A DNA stretch of 64,000 nt from Aminobacter anthyllidis (lineage in GTDB: Bacteria; Pseudomonadota; Alphaproteobacteria; Rhizobiales; Rhizobiaceae). The position numbers were made by a program, and so were the translations under genes. Below are positions 36,228-44,109 of this stretch, piece after piece. The DNA lies in contig NZ_JAFLWW010000004.1 in NCBI RefSeq assembly GCF_018555685.1, positions 434,001-498,000 of the forward strand, in the 5' to 3' direction. Each line of letters opens with the position of its first letter. Position 1 is the stretch's first letter. The notes below the pieces were generated by a model that saw only the letters and a list, made by a program, of their open reading frames with translations, was not told where the DNA came from and searched no databases.

Positions 36228-36876
36228 AACGCGCCTCCCTTGCCGGGTTGATGCGCCGTTCCACCCAGCGTCCGAAAAGCGCTACCGGATAACAGACGAT
36301 GAAGTAGGCGAGCAGCAGCGAGGTGTAGATCGGCACCGGGTCGTATTCGATCTGCGAGATCTCCTTGGCGCGGAAGGTCATGTCGGTCAGCGTGACCAGC
36401 GAGACAAGCGATGTCGCCTTCACCAGTTGGATGAGCTGGTTGATGAAGGTTGGGCTCATGGCGACCAGCGCCTGGGGCAGTTCAATGCGCAACAGGATGG
36501 TGGAACGCGACAGTCCAAGCGCGTGGCCAGCTTCCTTCTGGCCACGGTCGAGTGCCTGCAGGCCGGCTCTGACGGCCTGGCTGGCATAACCGCCAATGTT
36601 GAGCCCCAGCACCATGGCACTGACCGTCATCGCCGACAGCGCCAGTCCGGCGAGGGGAAGGGCGTAATAGAACACGAACAGCAGGATGATGACGGCGGAG
36701 CTGCGCCAGAACTCGATGATCGAGGTCACCACGAACCGCGCCGGGCCCGTCGTCATGTATTGGGCGACGCCAAAGATGAGGCCAAAGGGAATGGCAAAGA
36801 CAAGGCCATAGAGCGTCACCAAAGCGGTGACGCGAAAGCCCTGCAGGATGCCGAGCCAGATCTCGAGGATGCTCAT
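36217..36876 (-). CDS. Polar amino acid ABC transporter permease
   Basis: 219-residue partner permease. Its EAA loop is ASQAVRAGLQALDRGQKEAG followed by HALGLSRSTI. Hydrophobic segments at the N terminus (VTALVTLYGLVFAIPFGLIF) and beyond fit five helices. The ATG overlaps the stop of the binding-protein gene as ATGA, and its own stop overlaps the next permease. The pairing of two similar-length permeases with a periplasmic protein is typical for amino acid or ectoine uptake. Confidence 0.88.
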   Translation of the reverse strand: MSILEIWLGILQGFRVTALVTLYGLVFAIPFGLIFGVAQYMTTGPARFVVTSIIEFWRSSAVIILLFVFYYALPLAGLALSAMTVSAMVLGLNIGGYASQAVRAGLQALDRGQKEAGHALGLSRSTILLRIELPQALVAMSPTFINQLIQLVKATSLVSLVTLTDMTFRAKEISQIEYDPVPIYTSLLLAYFIVCYPVALFGRWVERRINPAREARCAV

Positions 36877-37760
36877 TTGCCGGCACCAGCCGTGCCACAG
36901 AGCTTCTCGACGGTGACGGTATCAGGCACGACCTCAGACTCGCCAAAGCCATATCTGGCCATGACCGTGGTCACCGTTCCATCCTTTGTCAGTGCCAGAA
37001 GCCGTTCGTCCCACAGTGCCCGCAGATCCTGGTCTTCGGTGCGGAACGCCACAGCCGCATAGGTTGCCTGTTCGTCTGTCGTCACGAAGGGGCTGGCGCT
37101 CTCCAGTCCCTTCAGCTTGCCACTGGCAAGCAGGCCGATCGCGGTGGGGGAGGACAGCACCGTCACATCGATGCGGCCGGAGCGCAGGGCCGAGATATTC
37201 GCCTCGATGTCGGGGAACAGCAGCATGTTGCTCTCCGGCACACCGGCTACAGTCGCGTTCCTGACCGACACGCTGCCGCGGCCGGCACCCATGATGATCT
37301 TCTGGCTGACGATATCGTCGAAGCCATGGATCTGTTTTGGATTACCAGTGAGCACGATGGCTGCGTCATGGACCTTGAGATCGGGTGCACCGAAGGCAAC
37401 CTGCCGGCAGCGCTCAGGCGTGATGGAAAGACCCGACGCAACGGCATCGAAGCGGCCGGCCAGCAGCCCGGGGATCAGGGCGCCAAACTCGGTGACCCTG
37501 ATGTCGATCTCCTTGACGCCAAGTTCGGCAAAGGCAGCCCGCAACAGATCAGGATGCCATCCCTTGGCCTCGCCGGTGGCTTCATCACGAAAGCCCCATG
37601 GCGTCCGGTTGTGAATGCCGATGACGATCTTGCCCTCGCGCAGGACACGCTCCTTGGTTGTCTCGGCAAAGGCCGGACCACCTGGCAAGGCGACGATCAG
37701 CGCGAGCAAAACGCACCACATGAATGCAAGCCGCAGGCGTACAGAACCTCTGAAGGACAT
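36873..37760 (-). CDS. Amino acid ABC transporter substrate-binding protein
   Basis: 295-residue periplasmic protein of family 3 (SBP_bac_3). The signal peptide (FMWCVLLALIVALPGGPAFA) is cleaved before ETTKERV. The binding fold has LREGKIVIGIHNRTPWGF, FGALIPGLLAGRFDAVASGL and SITPERCRQVAFGAP, which fits EhuB-like and related amino acid binders. It is the first gene of the transporter operon (binding protein, two permeases, ATPase, deacylase). The ligand could be ectoine, an acylated diaminobutyrate or a polar amino acid; a DoeB-like enzyme at the operon end favours ectoine-type compounds. Confidence 0.88.
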   Translation of the reverse strand: MSFRGSVRLRLAFMWCVLLALIVALPGGPAFAETTKERVLREGKIVIGIHNRTPWGFRDEATGEAKGWHPDLLRAAFAELGVKEIDIRVTEFGALIPGLLAGRFDAVASGLSITPERCRQVAFGAPDLKVHDAAIVLTGNPKQIHGFDDIVSQKIIMGAGRGSVSVRNATVAGVPESNMLLFPDIEANISALRSGRIDVTVLSSPTAIGLLASGKLKGLESASPFVTTDEQATYAAVAFRTEDQDLRALWDERLLALTKDGTVTTVMARYGFGESEVVPDTVTVEKLCGTAGAGK

Positions 37761-37869
37761 TCTCTCTCTCCCATTGTTGTAAAAGGTTGCGTCGACCGCC
37801 GCTCCAAGGCACGCGTGATGCGTGGCCGCACGGCAACGCTGCCACGCCTCCTGCGAAGCGGCTATGCGC

Positions 37870-38577
37870 TCAGCTTCGCCGTGGATGGCTTTCGCGGGCT
37901 ATGGTGCCGTCTGACATGGATGCGCAAAGGCGGTTCGTCTCGCCGTCCAGGCCGCGATCCCCGGCGGGCTGGCGTCGGCTATCCGCCGGCAGCGCGTCCG
38001 CGCCGCGGTCGCCCAATGCCTGGAGATCCGCCAGGACCGACTGAATTTGCGGCCAGGGGAATGCCGATGTGTCGCCCATGTTCTCGCCACCGCCGACGAT
38101 GATCCTCAGCTTGGCGATCACCCCGGCAAGTGATTGGGCGGGAGTGGTTGTAACAGCGTCGAGGATCTCTTCTTCGGCCTCAACGGCCTGTGCCTCGGCA
38201 GCACGGGCTCGCGAGTACCCGACCTTCTGGTCAAGCTCGTTCCAACGTGCCTGATCATCTGCTGGCTGCGGTGCGCTCTGCTGGTCCTTCTCAGCTCCAC
38301 CGCTTGGTTCAGAAGCCTGCAGGGCATTCCTGATCCTTATCTCCAGACGCTGCTGCAGCCGGCACAAAACCACGGCCATGTGGTGTGCCTGTTCCCACTC
38401 CTGAAGAAGGACCACGCATGGGTCGATGGGCCCAAGCAAACGCGCGGCGAAGCGCTCCATGGGCGTAGCAGCAACCGCAGCACTGCCACCTCTCGTATCG
38501 TCATCCACAGCACAGCTCTTCCTTCGTCCCCCTTGAGTGACGAAAGGCAAAGCTGTGGTATTGTCGGAATCAGCCAT
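37870..38577 (-). CDS. Conserved hypothetical protein, rich in charged helices
   Basis: 235-residue protein not assignable to a named family. The middle contains RWNELDQKVGYSRARAAEAQ and EEEILDAVTTTPAQSLAGVI, then AKLRIIVGGGEN and FPWPQIQSVLADLQAL. This pattern recurs in uncharacterised proteins of rhizobial plasmids and integrative elements. No signal peptide or membrane segment is seen. The leader lies opposite an XRE regulator gene, so the two may share a control region. Cellular role unknown. Confidence 0.6.
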   Translation of the reverse strand: MADSDNTTALPFVTQGGRRKSCAVDDDTRGGSAAVAATPMERFAARLLGPIDPCVVLLQEWEQAHHMAVVLCRLQQRLEIRIRNALQASEPSGGAEKDQQSAPQPADDQARWNELDQKVGYSRARAAEAQAVEAEEEILDAVTTTPAQSLAGVIAKLRIIVGGGENMGDTSAFPWPQIQSVLADLQALGDRGADALPADSRRQPAGDRGLDGETNRLCASMSDGTIARESHPRRS

Positions 38578-38704
38578 GATCCGAGCTCCAACCAGCTAGG
38601 GTTTGGTCAGGTTGAACAGGGTGTTAGCGCACCTTGTTCAACCGCTCACTACCTACCAAGCCCACAGACGACTTTATGGTCGCCTCCGGACAAGCGGACA
38701 GATA

Positions 38705-38735
38705 ATGCCAGAAGTACTATATGATGCCAGAAGTA
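38705..38735 (+). repeat. Direct repeat ATGCCAGAAGTA before the XRE gene
   Basis: ATGCCAGAAGTA occurs at 38705-38716 and 38724-38735, start to start 19 bases. Two repeats about two helix turns apart next to a repressor gene suggest an operator. Confidence 0.4.
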
Positions 38736-38747
38736 TCGTCAAGCCGC

Positions 38748-39026
38748 ATGGATGAAGACAATACGCCCGGCACCATGGTCCTGACTAGCGAGCACGTCCG
38801 CGCAGCAAGAGCCTTGTTACGTTGGGATCAGAAGACTTTGGCTGAGAAATCGAAAGTCTCAGTTCCGACGATAAAGCGACTTGAGCCAATCGCCGGCCCG
38901 CTTAAGGCAAACAAAGTAACCAGAGCTGCACTTCAGCGAGCGTTGGAGCAAGCAGGCGTCGAGTTTATCCCGGAGAACGGCGGCGGTGTCGGCGTTCGCC
39001 TCACTCACAATTATCGCAAGGTGTGA
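38748..39026 (+). CDS. XRE-family helix-turn-helix regulator
   Basis: 92-residue DNA-binding protein. The helix-turn-helix is VRAARALLRWDQKTLAEKSK then VSVPTIKRLE; after it comes ALQRALEQAGVEFIPENGGG, a tail found in many small rhizobial XRE proteins. I place the start at 38748 (MDEDNT), after the direct repeat; the frame is open from 38721, which would overlap the second repeat. No partner toxin is visible. It is divergent from the 37870-38577 gene and probably regulates it. Confidence 0.75.
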   Translation: MDEDNTPGTMVLTSEHVRAARALLRWDQKTLAEKSKVSVPTIKRLEPIAGPLKANKVTRAALQRALEQAGVEFIPENGGGVGVRLTHNYRKV

Positions 39027-39347
39027 ACTTCGTCCGGAGGGCGCGCCAACTGCGGCTGTGGGCGGGGTGGGGGGTGAGCCGCAGCTGGCGCTAAGCTCTT
39101 GGGTATGCCTTGGAGGGGCGGCAGGAGCCTGACAGCAAATTAGACACAGCTAACACAACGTCAACCAACGCTAGCGTGTCTGGTGGAGAGCTGCCGCAAC
39201 TAGCGAATGCCTGAGCTTTCAGCGCTGATTATCTTGATCGGGCGCTGCGCCGGCCGCTTCTTGTAGACCTGTACTCGACCCAGAAATTTCGGACGTAAAT
39301 TTCCGGCTGGTACCGCCGCTGGAACCAGAGTGGTATCTTGGCGGTGA
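39027..39347. other. 320 bases without a supported gene
   Basis: Between the XRE gene and the convergent end of the MucR gene. No open frame with a ribosome site, no clear hairpin terminator and no recognised repeat were seen. Confidence 0.5.
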
Positions 39348-39797
39348 CTACGCCTTGGTCTTCCTTCCAGCTTTTTTCACAGGCTTCTTGTGGCCAGGTT
39401 TTCGACCGAGGCCGAACTGCTTCGCCAGCTCTGAGCGCTTTGCCGAATATCCGGGAGCTACCATGGGGTAGTCAGAGGGCAGGGACCACTTGGAACGATA
39501 CTCTTCAGGGGTGAGCCCCAAAATACCAAGATGCCGCTTGAGGGTTTGGTACTTCTTACCGTCTTCCAGGCTGATGATGTAACCGTCCGCGACAGTCTTC
39601 TTAATAGGCATCCGGGGTGTAGGCCGCTCTTCCGGCGACGTCGCCGGAGTGCCGAGCGTGCTGATGCTGGAATGGATTTGGGCAATCAAGCCAGGCAGTT
39701 CTCCGGCCGGGACAGGATTGTTCGAAACATAGGCGGCCACGATATCGGCAGTGAGCTCAATCAGCTGACTATTGGGTTTTGGCAATACTTCGGTCAT
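39348..39797 (-). CDS. MucR/Ros-family transcriptional regulator
   Basis: 149-residue regulator of the Ros/MucR family, starting MTEVLPKPNSQLIELTADIV, with ISLEDGKKYQTLKRHLGILG and LTPEEYRSKWSLPSDYPMVA in the DNA-binding core and a lysine-rich tail. The usual zinc cysteines at the start of the core are absent (IS where many have VC), so it belongs with the zinc-free Mesorhizobium loti Ml-type members. The ATG at 39797 has GGAGG upstream; the open frame to 40076 is not used. MucR proteins silence AT-rich and horizontally acquired genes, which suits its place next to accessory DNA. Confidence 0.88.
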   Translation of the reverse strand: MTEVLPKPNSQLIELTADIVAAYVSNNPVPAGELPGLIAQIHSSISTLGTPATSPEERPTPRMPIKKTVADGYIISLEDGKKYQTLKRHLGILGLTPEEYRSKWSLPSDYPMVAPGYSAKRSELAKQFGLGRKPGHKKPVKKAGRKTKA

Positions 39798-40166
39798 CAC
39801 AATACCTCCGGAGAGTACTCGGCTACCTATCTCCGGTAGCGGAATTTTGTCCACGACGAAACCCAGGCGTTCCAAAAAGCACAAGCTCGGCAGCCGTTGG
39901 ACGTCCGCTTTGCGCCCCATTTCTGCCGTTCGGGCTATCCTGGCGACCTCCTGAAAGCGGCCAGTTCCCCTAGGTGCGCTATGGGGTGGTTTGCTACCAT
40001 TCTGATCATTCGCTCCCGACGACCGCAAAGCGCCAGAAGCGGCCTCCAGAGTGGGTCCGAAAACACGACATTCCACTCGCCAGCCAGATGAGAAAAGGGG
40101 CTCATTCAGTCGGGCAGGGTGGACGTCGGACTCGCGTCCCGGCTGACTTTCGGATATTCAGCCGCA
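39798..40166. other. Upstream region of MucR and PLD genes, no gene seen
   Basis: About 370 bases between divergent genes. Contains the MucR ribosome site and must hold promoters for both directions. No clear repeat or operator was recognised. Confidence 0.45.
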
Positions 40167-41867
40167 ATGCAACCGACGGCTTCCCTTGCGCCGGCATCGC
40201 CGCCAGGGCGGTGGCCGGCCCTTGTCCCCGGCGACTACCATACGGGCGTGGTCCGTCTCGTCACGCTCGCGCGCGATCGGCAAAGTCACCTGCTATTCGC
40301 CTCGGTCGAGCTGCTGCCGACCGAAATGCGAGTCCCGCCCGACCCTCCTGGCGGCGGGTGGTGGGACAACTTCGGTGACAATCGGCTCTGCGTGAGCCGT
40401 ACAGCGCTGTCGTTGGCCGATGCGCTCAATTGGTACGAGACGTTGAAGCAGGGGCAGGCCACCGTGCCGGGCAAGGCCTTTGCTATCAGCGCCTCAGCGC
40501 TGGGCTCCGAACCGGACTACGACGGCTTCACGGTTCTCGCCGAACCGCCACCCTTTTCGCCCTCCTGGCACGGCCGGCCCCGGTTGCATCGCTTGGTGCC
40601 CATGGCGGAGCTGGCCGAACCGGTCCAAGCGCTGCGCGATGGCGTGGTCGACGTCGACGCTCAGGCCCGCGCCCGGCAGTGGATTCGCAGCCACGTCCAT
40701 TTCGATCTGCTAGCCTATGACGACTGGCTGGGTGGGGGCGTTCTAATCGCGCCCAATCCGCTGCTTCGTGGCTTTGGCGCGCGCATCGTCAATCGGTCGG
40801 TGACACCAGAGACTCTGGAGCTTGGCGGGACCCCGCGACGGGGCGCCAATGTCACGTCACTGCGAATGGTGGTCGAAGAGGTTCGCGCAGGCGCGCCGGC
40901 GTGGCGCGCCGAAGGCTCGCCCAACGCACTGGGCCGCTTCCGTGCTCCGGCGCGCTCCCAGGTCGCTATGGTGCGCGAGGAGTTGTTCTGTCCCGTGCGC
41001 GGCGTATTAGGCCGCGAGCCGCCGGCCCTCTTCTTCCGCAGTGTCTCTGTCTCCTCCTCTGTGGTAGCCGAGGCCAAGGCTCGTCACGTCGACCCGCCGG
41101 CCCGGGCCCCTGATGCGGGTGCGCGCACGGTGTATGTCCAACCCGCCCCAGCGCGGCGATCTGAGCCCCCTATGACGCCCTTGCGGGCGCTCGAACACCT
41201 CCAGCACGCGCGGGCCGAGCGGCAGGGCGCGCTCCGCCCTGCGGAGGCCCCGCAAGTCCCGCCCGGCGTTCGTCTGTTTGAGCACAATCGCGAGGAGACG
41301 GTGGATTGGATATGTGGGCTGATCGCCCGCGCCCGCTTTCACGTCCTGTTCGTTGACCCTTACTTGGACGCCGACGACTTGCAGCAGTTCGCGACGGCCA
41401 CCCAGTACCAGGGCGTCGCGATCCGCGGCCTGATCAATCCTCGTTCCCGCCGTCACAAGCGTATCGATCCCAACGGGGATAGTTTCGGGGATCTCATGCT
41501 GGGGAAGATCGCAGCCTTCCGCGACCCGGCCCAGGAGTTAGGCGAGATCGACATCCGAGTCTCCCGGGGGCGCCGTCTGCACGACCGCTTCCTGCAGATC
41601 GACGAGGCCATCTGGCACGCCGGCCATTCTTTCAACAAGGTGGGGGGAGGCGAGATCAGTCTGATGACGCTCGTCGCGCGACCTACGGAACTGGCCCAGG
41701 CGCTCGCAGAAACCTTCGCCGAAGCCGAGCCCTTCGACAGTTGGTGGGAAAATCGGCCGCCGGCGACTTGGTCACTGCGGCAAGAGGCCGGTCATCAGCT
41801 GCGTCGCTTGGCCAAATGGATCGAGCGCTCGCGCCCGGGCAAGCCGGAAGCAGGTGCCGATGACTGA
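40167..41867 (+). CDS. Phospholipase D-like protein, possibly VPA1262-type, first gene of a candidate defence pair
   Basis: 566 residues from MQPTASLAP; the frame is also open from 40119. The N-terminal 200 residues have ELLPTEMRVPPDPPGGGWWD and NFGDNRLCVSR, tentatively like the VPA1262 N-terminal domain. The C-terminal 180 residues are a phospholipase D-like fold: VLFVDPYLDADDL is the first strand-loop, and RRLHDRFLQIDEAIWHAGHS carries an HxR(x4)D form of the HKD catalytic motif. Only one HKD motif is seen, so a dimer would form the active site. It overlaps the next gene by eight bases, so the two products are probably made together. A nuclease or phosphodiesterase effector in phage defence is inference. 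Confidence 0.7.
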   Translation: MQPTASLAPASPPGRWPALVPGDYHTGVVRLVTLARDRQSHLLFASVELLPTEMRVPPDPPGGGWWDNFGDNRLCVSRTALSLADALNWYETLKQGQATVPGKAFAISASALGSEPDYDGFTVLAEPPPFSPSWHGRPRLHRLVPMAELAEPVQALRDGVVDVDAQARARQWIRSHVHFDLLAYDDWLGGGVLIAPNPLLRGFGARIVNRSVTPETLELGGTPRRGANVTSLRMVVEEVRAGAPAWRAEGSPNALGRFRAPARSQVAMVREELFCPVRGVLGREPPALFFRSVSVSSSVVAEAKARHVDPPARAPDAGARTVYVQPAPARRSEPPMTPLRALEHLQHARAERQGALRPAEAPQVPPGVRLFEHNREETVDWICGLIARARFHVLFVDPYLDADDLQQFATATQYQGVAIRGLINPRSRRHKRIDPNGDSFGDLMLGKIAAFRDPAQELGEIDIRVSRGRRLHDRFLQIDEAIWHAGHSFNKVGGGEISLMTLVARPTELAQALAETFAEAEPFDSWWENRPPATWSLRQEAGHQLRRLAKWIERSRPGKPEAGADD

Positions 41868-43647
41868 CGGCTTGACCCTTGCAGCGCCAGCGGACGGCGC
41901 TGCGGCCTTGGCCGTCGCCTTGGCGTGGATTGGCGCGTCGGAGGGCTCGGACGAACCCTTCTCGCAGAGTTTAAAGCCGCTGGACACCTCGGGCGCGCCT
42001 GGAAGCTTGGCCGAGCACTTAGCAGCGGCCGACCTGCCAGCCTGGCGCGATGCGATCATCGCCACGGCCAGTCCGGACCAGCCTCTACACCTTGACCCAT
42101 CCCTGACTTGGCTTATGGCGCACGCGGCCCTTGAGGTCGCCGCAGCGGCGACCCGGACCGGCCTCTTCTACGCCGTCGACGAACTGCAAATGCTCAGCGA
42201 GATCAGTGATGCTGATCTCGCTACGGCGATCTGCGCCCGTGTCGTGGGGCAGAAGGAGAACTACCCTCTGCTGACGCGATTGCAGACCCGCCTGCAGGGA
42301 CTGTGGGACTCTCGCTTCAACAACCGCCTGAGGCATTACGCCGAACGGACGGCCGGGGCGGCGCTGACCACGCGCAGCCTATGGCCCCGCCATGATGGCA
42401 TTCCAATGGGCGATGGCTGGGCGCACCAAGCTGCCGCCACCCTCTGGCCCGAGCGCTACATGGCGCTACTGACGGGTCTGCCCTCGCTTTTTCAATCCGG
42501 GTTCGCCGAGTCGCTGGAGCCGCTCGACGTCGGCCGGGTCGCAGCTTTGGTCGGCGCCTGCCCGCTAATTTTTTCGGACGACGGCGCGCCCTTGGGCCCG
42601 GTCGTTCCGTTCGTGCTGCTTGAGGCGATCGAGAGGCGCCTCCTCGCCATGGCTGTGGACGACATGTCGGGTGCCGAGGCCGGCGTCGCCTGCCTCTTGG
42701 AGGCAGTCCTGTCTCGGCCTGACGGTCAATGGCTGGGGCGGGCATGGCTGCAGCAGATCATTTGGCGGAACGGGCACCGTCGGGCCGGCCGCGGACAGGT
42801 CGATGTCGACGCCCAGCGCGCGGTTCGCGACCGACTCCTCGCTGGCCTGTCCACCCGCATCGCACCGCTCAGCGTAAAGGCGTTCGAGTGGATCCGCGCG
42901 GAGGAGCCGCTTTGGATCGTGCATCGGATCTTGGCCGAGGCCTCGATCCTTGAGGCGCATGGCGATGCAGTTGCAGCGGCCGAAATCCTGGCTAGCGGGG
43001 TCCGGCAGGGGTTGGTGACGGCGACGGGCCGCGCCGACGGCATGACCACGCGCTCGCCGGAGTCCGACGTGGTCGCCCGCGTCCTCTCCCGCATTCCGGA
43101 CCTCACCCAATGGTTCGAGACTTTGTGGCGGCAAACCTACGAGGTGCGGGAAGCGCTGAGCTATCCTGCCCGGCGCGACCTCGACAACCCGGCCTACCCG
43201 GTCCTCTCGTGGGGCTTGAACGGCTTGAACGCCTCGCGGCACGCCCCGCTCGACCAGGCGGGGCTTTGGCGGGCGATCGCCGGCGCGGTGTTCGAAACTC
43301 AGAGGATCGACCCCAATGCGTGGTTGTTCAACGGTGCAATGCCGCCCATAACCCGTGTCACCGTGCAATTGGGCGCGGCGCTCGCCGAGCGGGGCATCGT
43401 GCTTGTTGATGATCTGGCCGAGTTTTTGGGCGATCAGCTTGACCCGACCGCGGAGCACGTCCGGCTTTGGCAGATCGCACGGGCCGAAGCCTCTGATGCG
43501 CTGACACTGGAGGTCGGCCGCAAGGTCGGCGCCGCCTTGGTGCGCGATGCGATCGAGACCGCCCTTAACGAGCCGCAGCCCAGCTGGGACGTGGCGTTGG
43601 ACGCTGCCGCCAAGGCGGATCTGGCGGACTTCGCGCGGCGCCTCTGA
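41860..43647 (+). CDS. Unknown 595-residue helical protein, second gene of candidate defence pair
   Basis: No recognised domain. It starts MTDGLTLAAPADGAAALAVA and is rich in Ala, Leu and Arg, with many short amphipathic helices and no signal peptide or membrane segment. Recognisable pieces such as ERRLLAMAVDDMSGAEAGVA and WLFNGAMPPITRVTVQLGAA give no family. The start at 41860 overlaps the stop of the phospholipase D-like gene, so translation is coupled. Length and helix content suggest a sensor or scaffold that holds the nuclease in check. Function unknown; listed as a gene because the frame is long, well used and overlaps its partner. Confidence 0.75.
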   Translation: MTDGLTLAAPADGAAALAVALAWIGASEGSDEPFSQSLKPLDTSGAPGSLAEHLAAADLPAWRDAIIATASPDQPLHLDPSLTWLMAHAALEVAAAATRTGLFYAVDELQMLSEISDADLATAICARVVGQKENYPLLTRLQTRLQGLWDSRFNNRLRHYAERTAGAALTTRSLWPRHDGIPMGDGWAHQAAATLWPERYMALLTGLPSLFQSGFAESLEPLDVGRVAALVGACPLIFSDDGAPLGPVVPFVLLEAIERRLLAMAVDDMSGAEAGVACLLEAVLSRPDGQWLGRAWLQQIIWRNGHRRAGRGQVDVDAQRAVRDRLLAGLSTRIAPLSVKAFEWIRAEEPLWIVHRILAEASILEAHGDAVAAAEILASGVRQGLVTATGRADGMTTRSPESDVVARVLSRIPDLTQWFETLWRQTYEVREALSYPARRDLDNPAYPVLSWGLNGLNASRHAPLDQAGLWRAIAGAVFETQRIDPNAWLFNGAMPPITRVTVQLGAALAERGIVLVDDLAEFLGDQLDPTAEHVRLWQIARAEASDALTLEVGRKVGAALVRDAIETALNEPQPSWDVALDAAAKADLADFARRL

Positions 43648-43938
43648 CACTTGTTGGGGTTAGTTGGCGCTTTAGGCGCACAGCTGTCCATGAAATGCAG
43701 TTGGCTCCCCAACACGCCAGGAACTGAACATTCGGAACGTCCGAGGTGGGTCAGAGGCGGTCATTGCAGGAGCAAGTGGTTGGCTGAAATGGGGTCCAAG
43801 GCGCTAGTTGGATCGCTGCGATCGGAGGGCGGCCATGCAGGACAAATGACCAAATGCGGACTGCTCTGACCCGCTGCCTCTTGAGGCTAAAGTCTGTGCG
43901 TTCTTCCAACGGTCATCATTGGCCAAAGGAGAACTCAA
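43648..43938. other. 291 bases before the integrase remnant, no gene seen
   Basis: No frame with support. The last 60 bases resemble the leader of the integrase gene at 51349 (GGCCAA...GGAGAACTCA before the ATG). Confidence 0.45.
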
Positions 43939-44097
43939 ATGGGTATCGCACAATATGATCCTGCTGCACTGGGTCGCCCGGCGTGGAACGCCGGACGGAC
44001 GGTCGGAGCAAAGAAGCCCCTGAAGCAGCGGCAGATTTGGGCAATTCGCTTCTTTCTCGATAGAGAGGGGCGCCAATCGCTGGAAGCGGCCGTTTGA
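43939..44097 (+). pseudogene. 5' remnant of a phage-type tyrosine integrase
   Basis: 52 codons, starting MGIAQYDPAALGRPAWNAGR and running to RQIWAIRFFLDREGR, which align with the first 45 residues of the integrase at 51349 (MGHSQYDDA...QIWAVRFFLDRERR). After that the frame ends with QSLEAAV and a stop, and the arm-binding and catalytic domains are absent. The GGAGAACTCA leader is also shared. The truncation lies 13 bases before the end of the HNH-NACHT gene, so it is likely an insertion joint. Confidence 0.7.
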
Positions 44098-44109
44098 CCC
44101 GGCAACAGG

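Noticed and set aside
36046-37062. 338-codon forward frame
   Set aside because: Antisense to two permease genes and the binding protein, with shadow composition.
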